From Clostridia bacterium (GTDB lineage Bacteria; Bacillota; Clostridia; Oscillospirales; CAG-272), in contig JAFTQX010000022.1 in NCBI GenBank assembly GCA_017462545.1, positions 1 to 52,206 of the forward strand: a stretch of DNA of 52,206 nt, in the 5' to 3' direction. The translations under genes were made by a program, and so were the position numbers. Shown one piece after another: positions 24,355 through 32,305 of this stretch. The notes below the pieces were generated by a model. The model was not told where the DNA came from. It saw only the letters and a program-made list of their open reading frames with translations, and made no database searches. Each line of letters opens with the position of its first letter. The stretch's first letter is position 1.

Positions 24355-25674
24355 TTATCCTTTATGGTAGTGTTCACGAATCAATCGCCGCAGGTCGCCC
24401 ATGGTATAAAGCGAGCCACAGCAAAGGAGGGCATCATCGGCATGCATGGCAGCAAGGCAGGCTTCCAGGGCCTCCTTCATATCTTCGTGTGCCGTGATAC
24501 ACGGCGGCGGCGTTGGTAGTGTTGCCAACATGTCCGCCAGCTCTTGTGCCGGGCAGGCACGCGGTGTGGGCGGTGTGATGGTAAAGGTGGCGGCCAGCTT
24601 GTTCTGAATGACGGGGGAGGAGAAGAAGGCAGAAAGTGCCCCACGCGGATCCTTTTCACGCAGCATTCCGACAAGGCAGAAAAGTCGATGAAAGGTCGGA
24701 GCGACCGCTTCTATGCTTGCGCGCAGCGCGCGCAGCCCGTCTTGATTGTGCGCGCCATCCAGCAAAACATGCGGGGAGAGAGCCATCAGCTCCAGACGTG
24801 CCGGGATGTAGGCATGGCGCAATCCATCCGCGATCGCCGTGTCCGAAATGGCAAAGCCCTCCCGCCGCAAAGCAAAGAGCACCTCGAGTGCGGTTGCCGC
24901 GTTTTTGGCTTGATAGGTAGCGGCAAGGCCGCTGATATAGGTCTTTTTGTGATAAGAGAAGGTCAGTGATCCAAGGGCGCATTGCAGTAGTGCGATGTCC
25001 GCTTCCTTTACCTGTGTGAGGGGAATGCCGTAGGCATCCGCTCTCTCCTTGACCGTCTGCGCTGCCTCCGGGTAATCCTGCGGGGCGCAAACGACCGCGC
25101 GGGTGCCGACCTTCAAGATGCCGCATTTTTCGGTGGTGATTGCTGTAATGGTGTCACCCAGCAGCTCGGTATGGTCAAAGCCGATATTGCCAATCACGGC
25201 AACTGTCGGCGGGGCGATAACATTGGTGGCATCCAAACGACCGCCAAGACCGCATTCCAGGACGACAATGTCACAACCGGCGCGGGCGAAGATCAATAGA
25301 CCAATAACAGTTACCACATCAAACTGTGAAAGATGCTCTGCCGCAGGCAGCCCCTTCATCGCTAAAAATACTTCTCGTGTTACGGCAGCAAATTCCGCCG
25401 GGCTGACGGGTGTGCCGTTGATCTGAAATCGTTCCCTGAAATCATTGATAAAGGGGGAGGTGTACAGACCCACGCGCAGGCCGGCCTCCTTCAGCACAGA
25501 GGCGCACATCGTGGAGATAGATCCCTTGCCGTTCGTGCCGGCAACATGAACAAAGCGCAACGCCTTTTGCGGCTCGCGCACGGCGGCGAGCAGGTCTCTG
25601 ACCGGCTGCAGCGTTTCGCCGCGATTGAAGCGCGGCAACGCGTATATTCGTTCCAACGCACCTTTTGGCGTCAT
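24355..25674 (-). CDS. folC: folylpolyglutamate synthase / dihydrofolate synthase
   Basis: The 439-residue Mur-ligase-type enzyme has the ATP-binding loop AGTNGKGS at 45-52, then FQINGTPVSPAEFAAVTREV, VLECGLGGRLDATNVI and NIGFDHTELLGDT, all typical of FolC. The C-terminal domain contains LLDGAHNQDGL. It adds glutamate to folates, and possibly to dihydropteroate. The ATG overlaps the stop of the methyltransferase gene (ATGA) with GGAGG upstream. It is cytoplasmic. Length is normal. Confidence 0.96.
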   Translation of the reverse strand: MTPKGALERIYALPRFNRGETLQPVRDLLAAVREPQKALRFVHVAGTNGKGSISTMCASVLKEAGLRVGLYTSPFINDFRERFQINGTPVSPAEFAAVTREVFLAMKGLPAAEHLSQFDVVTVIGLLIFARAGCDIVVLECGLGGRLDATNVIAPPTVAVIGNIGFDHTELLGDTITAITTEKCGILKVGTRAVVCAPQDYPEAAQTVKERADAYGIPLTQVKEADIALLQCALGSLTFSYHKKTYISGLAATYQAKNAATALEVLFALRREGFAISDTAIADGLRHAYIPARLELMALSPHVLLDGAHNQDGLRALRASIEAVAPTFHRLFCLVGMLREKDPRGALSAFFSSPVIQNKLAATFTITPPTPRACPAQELADMLATLPTPPPCITAHEDMKEALEACLAAMHADDALLCCGSLYTMGDLRRLIREHYHKG

Positions 25675-26867
25675 ATTTCCTCCAGATAATGCTCGGCAGC
25701 ATCGCCAAGCAGATAGGTGAGCGTTTTTTGGTAGGCTTCTCGTTTGGCCGCCCCCTCCTTGCTGCTTGCGTCAAAGCCCGGGCGACGAATGGCACGCAGC
25801 AGGGTATTCTTTGGGGTGTTTTCCGGGTCTGTCAGCTCGGCGGCAATGGCGTCATAGCCGTTCATATCCAGCCGCAGGAGACGCAGGCCATCGGTTAGTG
25901 CCTCGCACAGCTTGCCGCGCAGCTGTGGGTGCTTTGCCACAAAATCAAGCGGCGTGCAGGCGAGCTTGTCATTGAGGTAGCGATGGCAGCAGGGGGTAGA
26001 AAGGATCACCCGTGCCCCCAATGCCATGGCACGGTCAAGCACGATATCGGTTGCAATGTCGCAGGCATGCAGAGAAATCACCATGTCCGGCTGCTCATTT
26101 GGCACGGCCGTTCGTACGTCACCGTACAGAAATTGCATATCCTCAAAGCCGCACGCGGTGGCAATTTTGTTGCAGTCCTCCACCACATCACGCTTAAGAT
26201 CCACGCCGATCATGCGTACGTTGCGCCCCTTCATTTCGGTCAGATAATAGTAAACGGCAAAGCTGAGGTAGCTTTTTCCGCAGCAAAGGTCGTAGATCGT
26301 CAAAGTCCCTGCGCTCGGCAGGGCGGTATATATGCTTTCTACATACTCAAGAAATCGATTGATCTGGCGGAATTTTGCCTGTCGCTTGTCGTGCACGCGG
26401 CCATTTTGATCGCTGATGCCGAGTGCGTGAAGAAAAGGCTCCTTGCCGGAAAGCAGATGCTTTTTTTCACGGTCGATGGGGGTGTCATAACGCACAAATT
26501 CTTGCGTTTTCCCCTCTAGACGCGCACGCAGCGCACCACCGCCGAGAAGGGTACACATGCCTTTTTTGGAGGTGCGCAGCTCCGCATCTCCGGCCGAGGT
26601 CAATAGGTTGATCTGCCGATAGGCGCACAGCACGGCGGGCAGATCGGTTTTTAACTCCTCGTCGCGGTATAGCCGTTGACTGACGCGCCCGCCCTCAAAG
26701 GCGGATTCCAGCATCAGAACTCGTTTGCCGCGCACAAGGCAAAGCTTGCCGCTCTGCCGTGGTGCGGGAGCATCCTCACGCGGCTGCGAGAGCACCAGTT
26801 TGCGCAGCACGCCGCGCGAAACCGCGGCGCAAATCAGATCAAAGATCGCCGCCTGCTCCGTATTCAT
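25671..26867 (-). CDS. class I SAM-dependent methyltransferase (Methyltransf_32 type)
   Basis: The 398-residue protein has an N-terminal region of unknown role and a C-terminal Rossmann methyltransferase domain: TIYDLCCGKSYLSFAVYYYL is the motif I region at about 190-210, MIGVDLKRDVVEDCNKIA is motif II, and MVISLHACDIATDIVL and STPCCHRYLN follow. This pattern (LHACD, CCH) matches the Methyltransf_32 group related to eukaryotic GSTCD; the substrate is unknown, perhaps RNA. Four-base ATGA overlaps link it to plsY and folC. Confidence 0.85.
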   Translation of the reverse strand: MNTEQAAIFDLICAAVSRGVLRKLVLSQPREDAPAPRQSGKLCLVRGKRVLMLESAFEGGRVSQRLYRDEELKTDLPAVLCAYRQINLLTSAGDAELRTSKKGMCTLLGGGALRARLEGKTQEFVRYDTPIDREKKHLLSGKEPFLHALGISDQNGRVHDKRQAKFRQINRFLEYVESIYTALPSAGTLTIYDLCCGKSYLSFAVYYYLTEMKGRNVRMIGVDLKRDVVEDCNKIATACGFEDMQFLYGDVRTAVPNEQPDMVISLHACDIATDIVLDRAMALGARVILSTPCCHRYLNDKLACTPLDFVAKHPQLRGKLCEALTDGLRLLRLDMNGYDAIAAELTDPENTPKNTLLRAIRRPGFDASSKEGAAKREAYQKTLTYLLGDAAEHYLEEI

Positions 26868-27610
26868 TTGCCTTCGCCATCCTTCTTGCTTTTGCTCTTA
26901 AAGGAGAGCTTGGATTCCTTGCCATCACGAATGCGCTGGATATTCGCACGGTGACACCAAAGGATGAGCAGCGCCATGGCGATGGCAACCAGTGCTTCGA
27001 TCACAGTGCCGTAAGGATTGATCTTGTTTTCAACATTCACAAACAGCGGGAGTGTCAGTCCGCCGAATATCGAGCCAAGAGATACGTATTTCGTCATAGA
27101 AACAATGATGATAAAGGCAAGCAGGTCACATACAAAGGCAAAGGGGGAAAGCATAGCAACTGCCGTTGCCACACAAAGCACACCCTTGCCGCCACGGAAC
27201 CGATAGTAGATCGGGAAAATGTGGCCGATCATGCAAAAGAAGGCCGCAATCCAGCCGCCGATGGCAGCAGAAAGCGTAAAGGAACCAATGCAAACGGCGA
27301 GCACGGTTTTCAGAACATCGCCAAGCAGGGTCAACAGAGCCGCTACCTTGCCATATGTACGCAGCATGTTGGTGGTGCCGGCGTTGCCGCTGCCATGGTT
27401 GCGCACATCGTCATGATAGAGCAGGCGCGAGATGACAACGGCAGAATTGATGCTGCCAAGCAGATAGGGGATCAGCACCGCAAAAGCAAGAATGGCTCCC
27501 AGCAGGCCAAGGATGATGGGCGGCTGGAGCTGTGCTTCTTCTTCCAAGACCTGCCTCAAAGCCGTTTCTGAGAAAAAATATCCAATTGACCAAAGCTCGC
27601 CAATATTCAT
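26864..27610 (-). CDS. plsY: glycerol-3-phosphate acyltransferase PlsY
   Basis: The start is ATG 27610, with CGGAGGC upstream; the frame runs back 22 codons without a site. The 248-residue membrane protein has GSGNAGTTNMLR (motif 1), HIFPIYYRFRGGKGV (motif 2) and a third conserved segment before a basic tail. PlsY transfers an acyl group from acyl-phosphate to glycerol-3-phosphate in the inner membrane, the first step of phospholipid synthesis. The N-terminal extension of about 30 residues before the first helix and the lysine-rich tail are longer than in typical PlsY. It is the first gene of the minus-strand operon. Confidence 0.94.
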   Translation of the reverse strand: MNIGELWSIGYFFSETALRQVLEEEAQLQPPIILGLLGAILAFAVLIPYLLGSINSAVVISRLLYHDDVRNHGSGNAGTTNMLRTYGKVAALLTLLGDVLKTVLAVCIGSFTLSAAIGGWIAAFFCMIGHIFPIYYRFRGGKGVLCVATAVAMLSPFAFVCDLLAFIIIVSMTKYVSLGSIFGGLTLPLFVNVENKINPYGTVIEALVAIAMALLILWCHRANIQRIRDGKESKLSFKSKSKKDGEGK

Positions 27611-27647
27611 AAAAGCCTCCGTGAATAACGAATTTTCATACAGTATT

Positions 27648-27676
27648 ATCATACCACAATTTACGGCAAAAAGCAA
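27648..27676 (-). promoter_or_regulatory. sigma-A promoter of the plsY-folC-tsa operon
   Basis: Minus strand: TTGCTT (27676-27671), a 17-bp spacer and TATGAT (27653-27648). Confidence 0.68.
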
Positions 27677-27725
27677 TGCTTTTGTCGCTTTTGCTTGCTA
27701 CTTGACAAAAAAATTCACAGAGCCC

Positions 27726-27754
27726 TTGTATTTTGTTCGTTTTTGGATTATACT
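27726..27754 (+). promoter_or_regulatory. sigma-A promoter for the QueG-like gene
   Basis: TTGTAT (27726-27731), a 17-bp spacer and TATACT (27749-27754). A TTGACA at 27702-27707 is too far upstream to pair with this -10. Confidence 0.6.
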
Positions 27755-27773
27755 GAAGAAAGGGGGAATGCCT

Positions 27774-28595
27774 ATGTTGAACGAGCTTGTATCCCGCCCC
27801 TTGCGGGAAGAACATATTGAATATGCCGCCGCCCTACCGTATGAGGCGTGCCGCCTGCTGCGGCCGTATCTGGTTGAGCGGCTCTCTCCCTTTGTGCCGC
27901 GCACGGTCATCCTCTTTCTCGTTCCGTATTATGCAGGACGCGCGGAGAATCTTTCTTGCTATGCGTCTGCCCGCGATTATCATGGATATATGAAGGGGCT
28001 GTTTGCACGCGTCATTCCGCGCATGCAGGCGGAGAGCGGCTGCTCCTTTTTTGGCTTTGCCGATCATTCTCCTATTGACGAGCGGCTCGCCGCCGCGCAG
28101 GCGGGGCTTGGTATGCGGGGAGAAAACGGGCTCCTGATCCATCCGCGCTACGGTTCGTTTGTCTTTATCGGGGAGCTGTTGACGGATATGCCGCCCGAGG
28201 CTGTTGGCGCCATTTCCCCACAAGAGGTCTTGCCCTGCCTCTCCTGTGGCGCGTGTGCGCGCGCTTGCCCGACCGGCTTTCTTCGCGGGGAAGGGGCGGA
28301 ATGCCTGTCCGCCATCACCCAAAAGAAGGGGGAGCTGACCGAGCAGGAGGTCGCGCTTGTCCGCGCGGGCGGTAGTGTGTGGGGCTGTGATTGCTGTCAG
28401 CTGGTCTGCCCGCACAATGTCTCCGCCATGCGTGAAGAACAATATACGCCCATCCCGTATTTCCGTGAGGAGCGCATCACGCACCTCACCAAAGCGTGTC
28501 TTGCCGCCATGACGGCAGAGGAATTTGCGGCCCGCGCCTTTTCCTTCCGCGGTCGCACGCCGCTTTTGCGCAATCTTGATCTGCTGGATACATAA
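27774..28595 (+). CDS. QueG-like protein with two 4Fe-4S clusters
   Basis: I start it at ATG 27774 (GGGGG 6 bases upstream; ATG 27768 is too close). The 273-residue protein carries CLSCGACARACPTG at about 155-168 and WGCDCCQLVCPHN at about 203-215, the double-cluster pattern of epoxyqueuosine reductase, with GLGMRGENGLLIHPRYGSF before it. QueG reduces epoxyqueuosine to queuosine using cobalamin. This protein lacks the C-terminal HEAT-type domain and about 100 residues of full-length QueG, so a different or reduced role is possible. It is followed 17 bases later by a small membrane protein gene. Confidence 0.82.
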   Translation: MLNELVSRPLREEHIEYAAALPYEACRLLRPYLVERLSPFVPRTVILFLVPYYAGRAENLSCYASARDYHGYMKGLFARVIPRMQAESGCSFFGFADHSPIDERLAAAQAGLGMRGENGLLIHPRYGSFVFIGELLTDMPPEAVGAISPQEVLPCLSCGACARACPTGFLRGEGAECLSAITQKKGELTEQEVALVRAGGSVWGCDCCQLVCPHNVSAMREEQYTPIPYFREERITHLTKACLAAMTAEEFAARAFSFRGRTPLLRNLDLLDT

Positions 28596-28612
28596 TATAC
28601 GGGAGAAAATAG

Positions 28613-29191
28613 ATGGCAGACGAGAAAAAAGACACCAAATCACAGGATCGCCTCACTGCGGCAGCAGAAAGCGCCGCTGCCCACGCGCTGCCATCCTATC
28701 GCCGCTTTTTGCTGAAAACGCTGAAGGGAAGTACACCGTATGCCATCTATGGGCGGCTGCGTACTGCCTTTTTGCCGACCATTTGGATCGCGCGTGTGCT
28801 GCGCATTGCGCGCCGCGTCTTTTTGATCGTGGAAACGAGTGCCCTTTTAGTCTTCGCTGCCGCACTTTTAATCGTCGTTTTGCCGGTTTTTCTTCTGCTC
28901 ACGCTCGCCTTTTTTCATGCCGCGCTGCGTGAGCGGCGACGCGTCAATCACCGCCTTGCTCCGCTTGTGGTGGGGAGGCATGTGTTGGTTTTGTTTGGTG
29001 ACGGGCCGATTGCCGCATCGCTTGCCGCGCACTATACGGTCGTTGTGGTGAGCGATCAGTTGCCAACGCGTCACCCGTCTGTTGTCGCCTTTCGCACGCG
29101 GGAGGGGATTGTTCTGGTGCGCGAGCATTATTTTTTCTATCTTCGCCGTACGTTGCTGCCAAAGGCGCGGCGCGTTGCGCTGCTCTTTTGA
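28613..29191 (+). CDS. hypothetical membrane protein
   Basis: The 192-residue protein is very basic (rich in Arg) and not recognised. The N-terminal 50 residues are polar. A long hydrophobic stretch at about 66-100 (FLIVETSALLVFAAALLIVV) holds one or two membrane helices. A C-terminal domain follows with beta-strand patterns (HVLVLFGDGPIAASL, YTVVVVSD). The GGGAG site before ATG 28613 is adequate. It is probably co-transcribed with the QueG-like gene; no functional link is visible. Confidence 0.7.
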   Translation: MADEKKDTKSQDRLTAAAESAAAHALPSYRRFLLKTLKGSTPYAIYGRLRTAFLPTIWIARVLRIARRVFLIVETSALLVFAAALLIVVLPVFLLLTLAFFHAALRERRRVNHRLAPLVVGRHVLVLFGDGPIAASLAAHYTVVVVSDQLPTRHPSVVAFRTREGIVLVREHYFFYLRRTLLPKARRVALLF

Positions 29192-29218
29192 TAAAAAACC
29201 AAAAATTTCAAAATTCTC

Positions 29219-29247
29219 TTTACTTTTTTCATTTTCTGTGGTACAAT
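29219..29247 (+). promoter_or_regulatory. promoter of tRNA-Arg
   Basis: TTTACT (29219-29224), a 17-bp spacer and TACAAT (29242-29247). A small hairpin follows at 29254-29271 (CGTGCT / AGCACG). Confidence 0.62.
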
Positions 29248-29277
29248 AGGTAGCGTGCTCCCAAAGCACGCCGATAT

Positions 29278-29354
29278 CTACCCGTGGCTCAGCTGGATAG
29301 CGCGCGAGACTCCGACTCTCGAGGTCGCAGGTTCGAATCCTGTCGGGTAGGCCA
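29278..29354 (+). tRNA. tRNA-Arg (anticodon CCG)
   Basis: The acceptor strands CTACCCG (29278-29284) and CGGGTAG (29344-29350) pair fully. The anticodon stem CGAGA/TCTCG encloses loop CTCCGAC, giving anticodon CCG at 29312-29314 for codon CGG. The T arm is GCAGG-TTCGAAT-CCTGT. Discriminator G and an encoded CCA end at 29354. The D stem GCTC/GCGC has one T-C mismatch, which is unusual. The 3' acceptor strand is also part of a perfect 27-bp hairpin with downstream DNA. Confidence 0.93.
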
Positions 29355-29401
29355 AAGAAGAGGCCCCGCCGTATGGCGGGGCCTCTTCTTTGGCCTACCC
29401 G
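29344..29401 (+). terminator. perfect 27-bp hairpin including the tRNA 3' end
   Basis: Positions 29344-29370 pair without mismatch with 29375-29401 around a GTAT loop. The inner part (GAGGCCCCGCC stem, then TTCTTT) works as a terminator. The outer part re-pairs the tRNA acceptor strand and CCA end. Confidence 0.8.
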
Positions 29402-29531
29402 CTGGAAGAAGCTGGCGCGAGGTACGAGCGCGGCAGGTTCGCATACGCCGCCCGAAGATCGGCAAGCTTGCTTGGCAGGCGAAGGGCGCGCGTATCACGG
29501 AGCGCAACGCAGTTACCCTGTCGGGTAGGCC
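29395..29531 (+). pseudogene. decayed tRNA-Arg-like copy
   Basis: This stretch repeats pieces of the functional tRNA in the same order: CTACCCG (29395-29401), AGCTGG (29410-29415), GCAGGTTCG (29433-29441) and, about 75 bases later, CCTGTCGGGTAGGCC (29517-29531). The anticodon arm is lost and extra sequence splits the T arm. I read it as a decayed tandem duplicate; a scar of integration at the tRNA 3' end is the alternative. Confidence 0.45.
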
Positions 29532-29532
29532 C

Positions 29533-29563
29533 AAAAATCCAAGCCGATAGGCTTGGATTTTTT
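29533..29563 (+). terminator. second terminator downstream of tRNA-Arg
   Basis: AAAAATCCAAGCC (29533-29545) pairs with GGCTTGGATTTTT (29550-29562) around GATA. Confidence 0.82.
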
Positions 29564-29636
29564 CATTTTGTGCCGTAAAGCACAACACCGTTTGTGTAGC
29601 ACGCGCACACGGAAAGCTGCGTTCTATGAAAACATA

Positions 29637-29657
29637 GGGACGGTCAAAGACCGTCCC
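29637..29657. repeat. intergenic hairpin, GGGACGGTC type
   Basis: GGGACGGTC (29637-29645) and GACCGTCCC (29649-29657) pair perfectly around AAA. It resembles small dispersed palindromes of clostridial genomes. The remaining sequence between 29564 and the M42 stop shows no gene. Confidence 0.6.
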
Positions 29658-29677
29658 TGCTGCTTTATGCATCCTTG

Positions 29678-30724
29678 TTATACACCAAAATACAAGAGAA
29701 TCAGGCAAAGCGTGTTGTAGATGCCCTCGTAGTGCGTGCGCTCCATGCCGTGCGAGGCGTGTACTCCCGTGCCGATCAGCGCTCCCGGAATGTCATGCCC
29801 CGCGCGCCACATGGCCCCTACGTCCGAGCCGTAGAAGGGGTAGATGTCTACCGCGTAGGAAAGCCCGGCTTCTTTTGCCATCTCAATCAAGCGGCCGGTC
29901 AGCGGGTAGTCGTAAGGGCCGCCGCTGTCCTTGGCACAAATCGAAACATCATATTCCGTGCAGGAAAGATCGCGGCCGATACAGCCCATATCGACCCCCA
30001 GCATCGAAACAATGCCCTCCGGTACGTAGCCGGCACCGTGGCCGACCTCCTCGTACATGGTAATCAGAATGGCGATATCCTTGGGCGGTACAATGCCCTC
30101 GGTGTGCAGAATATGCATTGCCGTCAGCAGGCAGGCGACGCTTGCCTTGTCATCAATAAAGCGGGATTTGAGAAAGCCGCTTTCGGTCACCGTGGTCTTG
30201 GGATCGATACAGATATAATCGCCGTTTTCAATGCCAAGAGCACGGGTGTCCTCGGCACTCTTGACTACCTCGTCCAAGCGCACATACATATTGTCTGCAT
30301 CTCGTGTGCGGCTTGCCGCATCGTCATAGACGTGCGAGGCGGGGCTCTTGGAAAGAATGGTACCGCTGATGCGCTTGCCTGCGCGGGTAATGACCGTGCA
30401 GTATTCGCCATCCAGGGTAGGCAGCTGCGGGCTACCTACCTTGGTGAAATTCAGGCTACCATCTGCATGGATGGCGCGTACCATCAGCCCCAGCGTGTCG
30501 CAATGGGCGCAAGCACCCAGCACCTCGCTGTGAGAGGCGCCGGGGTAGGTGAGAATGGCGCAGCCCTTACGCGTTAAACGAAAGGTACAGCCATTTTCCT
30601 CTGCCACCTCGCGCACAACCTCCATGACCTCTTTGTAGTAGCCGGTCGGGCTGGGGGTCTGCAGCAGGCGGGTGACCAGGTCGAAATAATATTGCTTGTA
30701 GGCTTCTTTATCGAGTTTCATCAT
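29678..30724 (-). CDS. M42 family metallopeptidase
   Basis: I start it at ATG 30724 (AAGGAGATT upstream; the next codon is also ATG and may be used). The 348-residue protein shows the co-catalytic metal sites of M42: AHCDTLG (His, Asp), FIDDKAS (bridging Asp), MYEEVGHGA (catalytic Glu-Glu), GVDMG (Asp) and HASHGMERTH (His). M42 members are cytoplasmic aminopeptidases forming large tetrahedral complexes, with endoglucanase-like annotations being historical. It follows serS on the minus strand across a hairpin. Confidence 0.92.
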   Translation of the reverse strand: MMKLDKEAYKQYYFDLVTRLLQTPSPTGYYKEVMEVVREVAEENGCTFRLTRKGCAILTYPGASHSEVLGACAHCDTLGLMVRAIHADGSLNFTKVGSPQLPTLDGEYCTVITRAGKRISGTILSKSPASHVYDDAASRTRDADNMYVRLDEVVKSAEDTRALGIENGDYICIDPKTTVTESGFLKSRFIDDKASVACLLTAMHILHTEGIVPPKDIAILITMYEEVGHGAGYVPEGIVSMLGVDMGCIGRDLSCTEYDVSICAKDSGGPYDYPLTGRLIEMAKEAGLSYAVDIYPFYGSDVGAMWRAGHDIPGALIGTGVHASHGMERTHYEGIYNTLCLILLYFGV

Positions 30725-30737
30725 AATCTCCTTTTGG

Positions 30738-30769
30738 AAAAGGGGCGGCACACGCGTGCCGCCCCTTTG
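30738..30769 (-). terminator. hairpin between serS and the M42 gene
   Basis: AAAGGGGCGGCA (30738-30749) pairs with TGCCGCCCCTTT (30756-30767, approximate). The T-run on the minus strand is short, so it is a weak or leaky terminator. Confidence 0.65.
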
Positions 30770-30774
30770 CTCTA

Positions 30775-32061
30775 TTATCGGTTGGGCTTGATTTCGGTCT
30801 TGCCGCCCATATAGGGGCGAAGTGCCTCGGGAATGCGAACGGTACCGTCTGCCTGCAGGTTGTTTTCGAGGAAGGCGATCAGCATGCGGGGCGGTGCAAC
30901 CACGGTGTTATTCAGCGTGTGTGCCAGATACTTGCCATCCTTGCCGTTTACGCGAATGCGCAGGCGGCGCGCCTGTGCGTCACCCAGGTTGGAGCAGCTA
31001 CCAACCTCAAAATACTTCTTCTGGCGGGGCGACCATGCCTCTACATCGCAGGACTTCACCTTCAGGTCTGCGAGGTCACCCGAGCAGCATTCCAAGGTGC
31101 GGACGGGAATGTCCAACGAACGGAACAGGTCAACCGTGTTCTGCCACAGCTTATCATACCACATCATGCTGTCCTCAGGGCGGCAGACAACGACCATCTC
31201 CTGCTTTTCAAACTGGTGGATACGGTAAACGCCACGCTCCTCAATGCCGTGCGCGCCCTTCTCCTTGCGGAAGCAGGGGGAATAGCTGGTCAGCGTGTAG
31301 GGCAGCTTTTCTTCGGGCAGGATCTGATCGATAAACTTACCGATCATCGAGTGCTCGCTCGTGCCGATCAGATAAAGATCCTCACCCTCGATCTTGTACA
31401 TCATGGCTTCCATTTCGGCAAAGCTCATCACGCCGGTCACAACGTCCGCGCGGATCATAAAGGGAGGCACGCAGTAGGTAAAGCCGCGCTCGATCATAAA
31501 ATCACGTGCGTAGGAGATCACGGCGGAATGAATGCGGGCAATATCCCCCATCAGATAATAGAAGCCGTTGCCGGCTACGCGACGGGCAGAATCCAGATCA
31601 ATGCCGTCAAAGCTTTCCATGATATCGGTATGGTAGGGAATTTCAAAGTCGGGAACAACCGGCTCGCCGTACTTCTGGATCTCTACGTTCTCGCTGTCAT
31701 CCTTGCCGATCGGAACGGAGGGATCAATGATGTTCGGAATGGTCATCATGATCTGCTTAATGCGCTCGTCAAGCACGGGCTCCTTGGCCTCCAGCTCGGC
31801 CAGCTGTGCTGCCTGTGCGGCCACCTGTGCCTTAATCTCCTCGGCCTCCTCGCGCTTGCCCTGACCCATCAGCGCGCCGATCTGCTTGGAGAGCTTGTTA
31901 CGGTTGGCGCGAAGGTTGTCAGCCTCTTGCGTGATCTTGCGGCGCTCTACGTCCAGCGCCATGACCTCGTCCACCAAGGGCAGCTTGCTGTCCTGGAACT
32001 TGTTACGGATGTTCTGGCGAACCACATCCGGGTTTTCTCTTAAAAACTTCAAATCTAACAT
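30775..32061 (-). CDS. serS: serine-tRNA ligase
   Basis: The start is ATG 32061 (MLDLKFLRENPDVVRQNIRN), with GGAGGAG upstream. The open frame extends 19 codons further without a site. The 428-residue class II enzyme has the N-terminal long coiled-coil arm (about 30-105) that grips the tRNA-Ser variable arm. Motif 2 reads FRKEKGAHGIEERGVYRIHQ and motif 3 reads NNTVVAPPRMLIAFLENN, then IPEALRPYMGG. Motifs 2 and 3 differ from the textbook FRSEAG and GSGLAVGR forms but keep the key Arg and Glu residues. No T-box precedes it, in contrast to tyrS. Confidence 0.95.
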   Translation of the reverse strand: MLDLKFLRENPDVVRQNIRNKFQDSKLPLVDEVMALDVERRKITQEADNLRANRNKLSKQIGALMGQGKREEAEEIKAQVAAQAAQLAELEAKEPVLDERIKQIMMTIPNIIDPSVPIGKDDSENVEIQKYGEPVVPDFEIPYHTDIMESFDGIDLDSARRVAGNGFYYLMGDIARIHSAVISYARDFMIERGFTYCVPPFMIRADVVTGVMSFAEMEAMMYKIEGEDLYLIGTSEHSMIGKFIDQILPEEKLPYTLTSYSPCFRKEKGAHGIEERGVYRIHQFEKQEMVVVCRPEDSMMWYDKLWQNTVDLFRSLDIPVRTLECCSGDLADLKVKSCDVEAWSPRQKKYFEVGSCSNLGDAQARRLRIRVNGKDGKYLAHTLNNTVVAPPRMLIAFLENNLQADGTVRIPEALRPYMGGKTEIKPNR

Positions 32062-32106
32062 GAAAGGAACTCCTCCGTTGCGTATGACATATGATTTATG
32101 ATTCAT

Positions 32107-32135
32107 ATTGTACCACAAATTCCCGCAAGATACAA
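32107..32135 (-). promoter_or_regulatory. sigma-A promoter for serS
   Basis: Minus strand: TTGTAT (32135-32130), a 17-bp spacer and TACAAT (32112-32107). Confidence 0.65.
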
Positions 32136-32196
32136 GATTTATTCACCGAAATTTCGGGAAAAATGAAAAAAGGTCTTTTCGTTCTGCCGCTTTTTC

Positions 32197-32225
32197 AAAA
32201 CTTGTTTGTGAAAATAAAAAACTTG
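32197..32225. repeat. direct repeat upstream of the RHH-clpB promoter
   Basis: AAAACTTG occurs at 32197-32204 and 32218-32225, 21 bp apart (two helical turns), just before the -35 at 32248. It is a candidate operator, unproven. Confidence 0.3.
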
Positions 32226-32247
32226 CAAACAAATTTATATAAAATGC

Positions 32248-32275
32248 TTGACAAATTACGAAATGCGAGTATAAT
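32248..32275 (+). promoter_or_regulatory. sigma-A promoter for the RHH-clpB operon
   Basis: TTGACA (32248-32253), a 16-bp spacer and TATAAT (32270-32275). I see no CIRCE element or CtsR-type heptad repeat. Confidence 0.83.
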
Positions 32276-32305
32276 AAAAGCGAAGGAAAGAAAAAGGAGA
32301 CTACC

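Noticed and set aside
29637-29657. GGGACGGTC hairpin as a terminator of the M42 gene
   Set aside because: It has a strong stem but no T-run on the minus strand; it looks more like a dispersed small palindrome.
30919-32043. Open frame of 374 codons on the plus strand across serS
   Set aside because: It is antisense to an intact SerRS and shows no start signals or recognisable domain.
32220-32300. CIRCE or CtsR operator before the clpB operon
   Set aside because: Neither TTAGCACTC-N9-GAGTGCTAA nor paired GGTCAAA heptads could be found.
32062-32305. Possible T-box leader for serS
   Set aside because: No AGGGTGGNACCGCG-like sequence or antiterminator is present; the serS leader is only about 40 bases.
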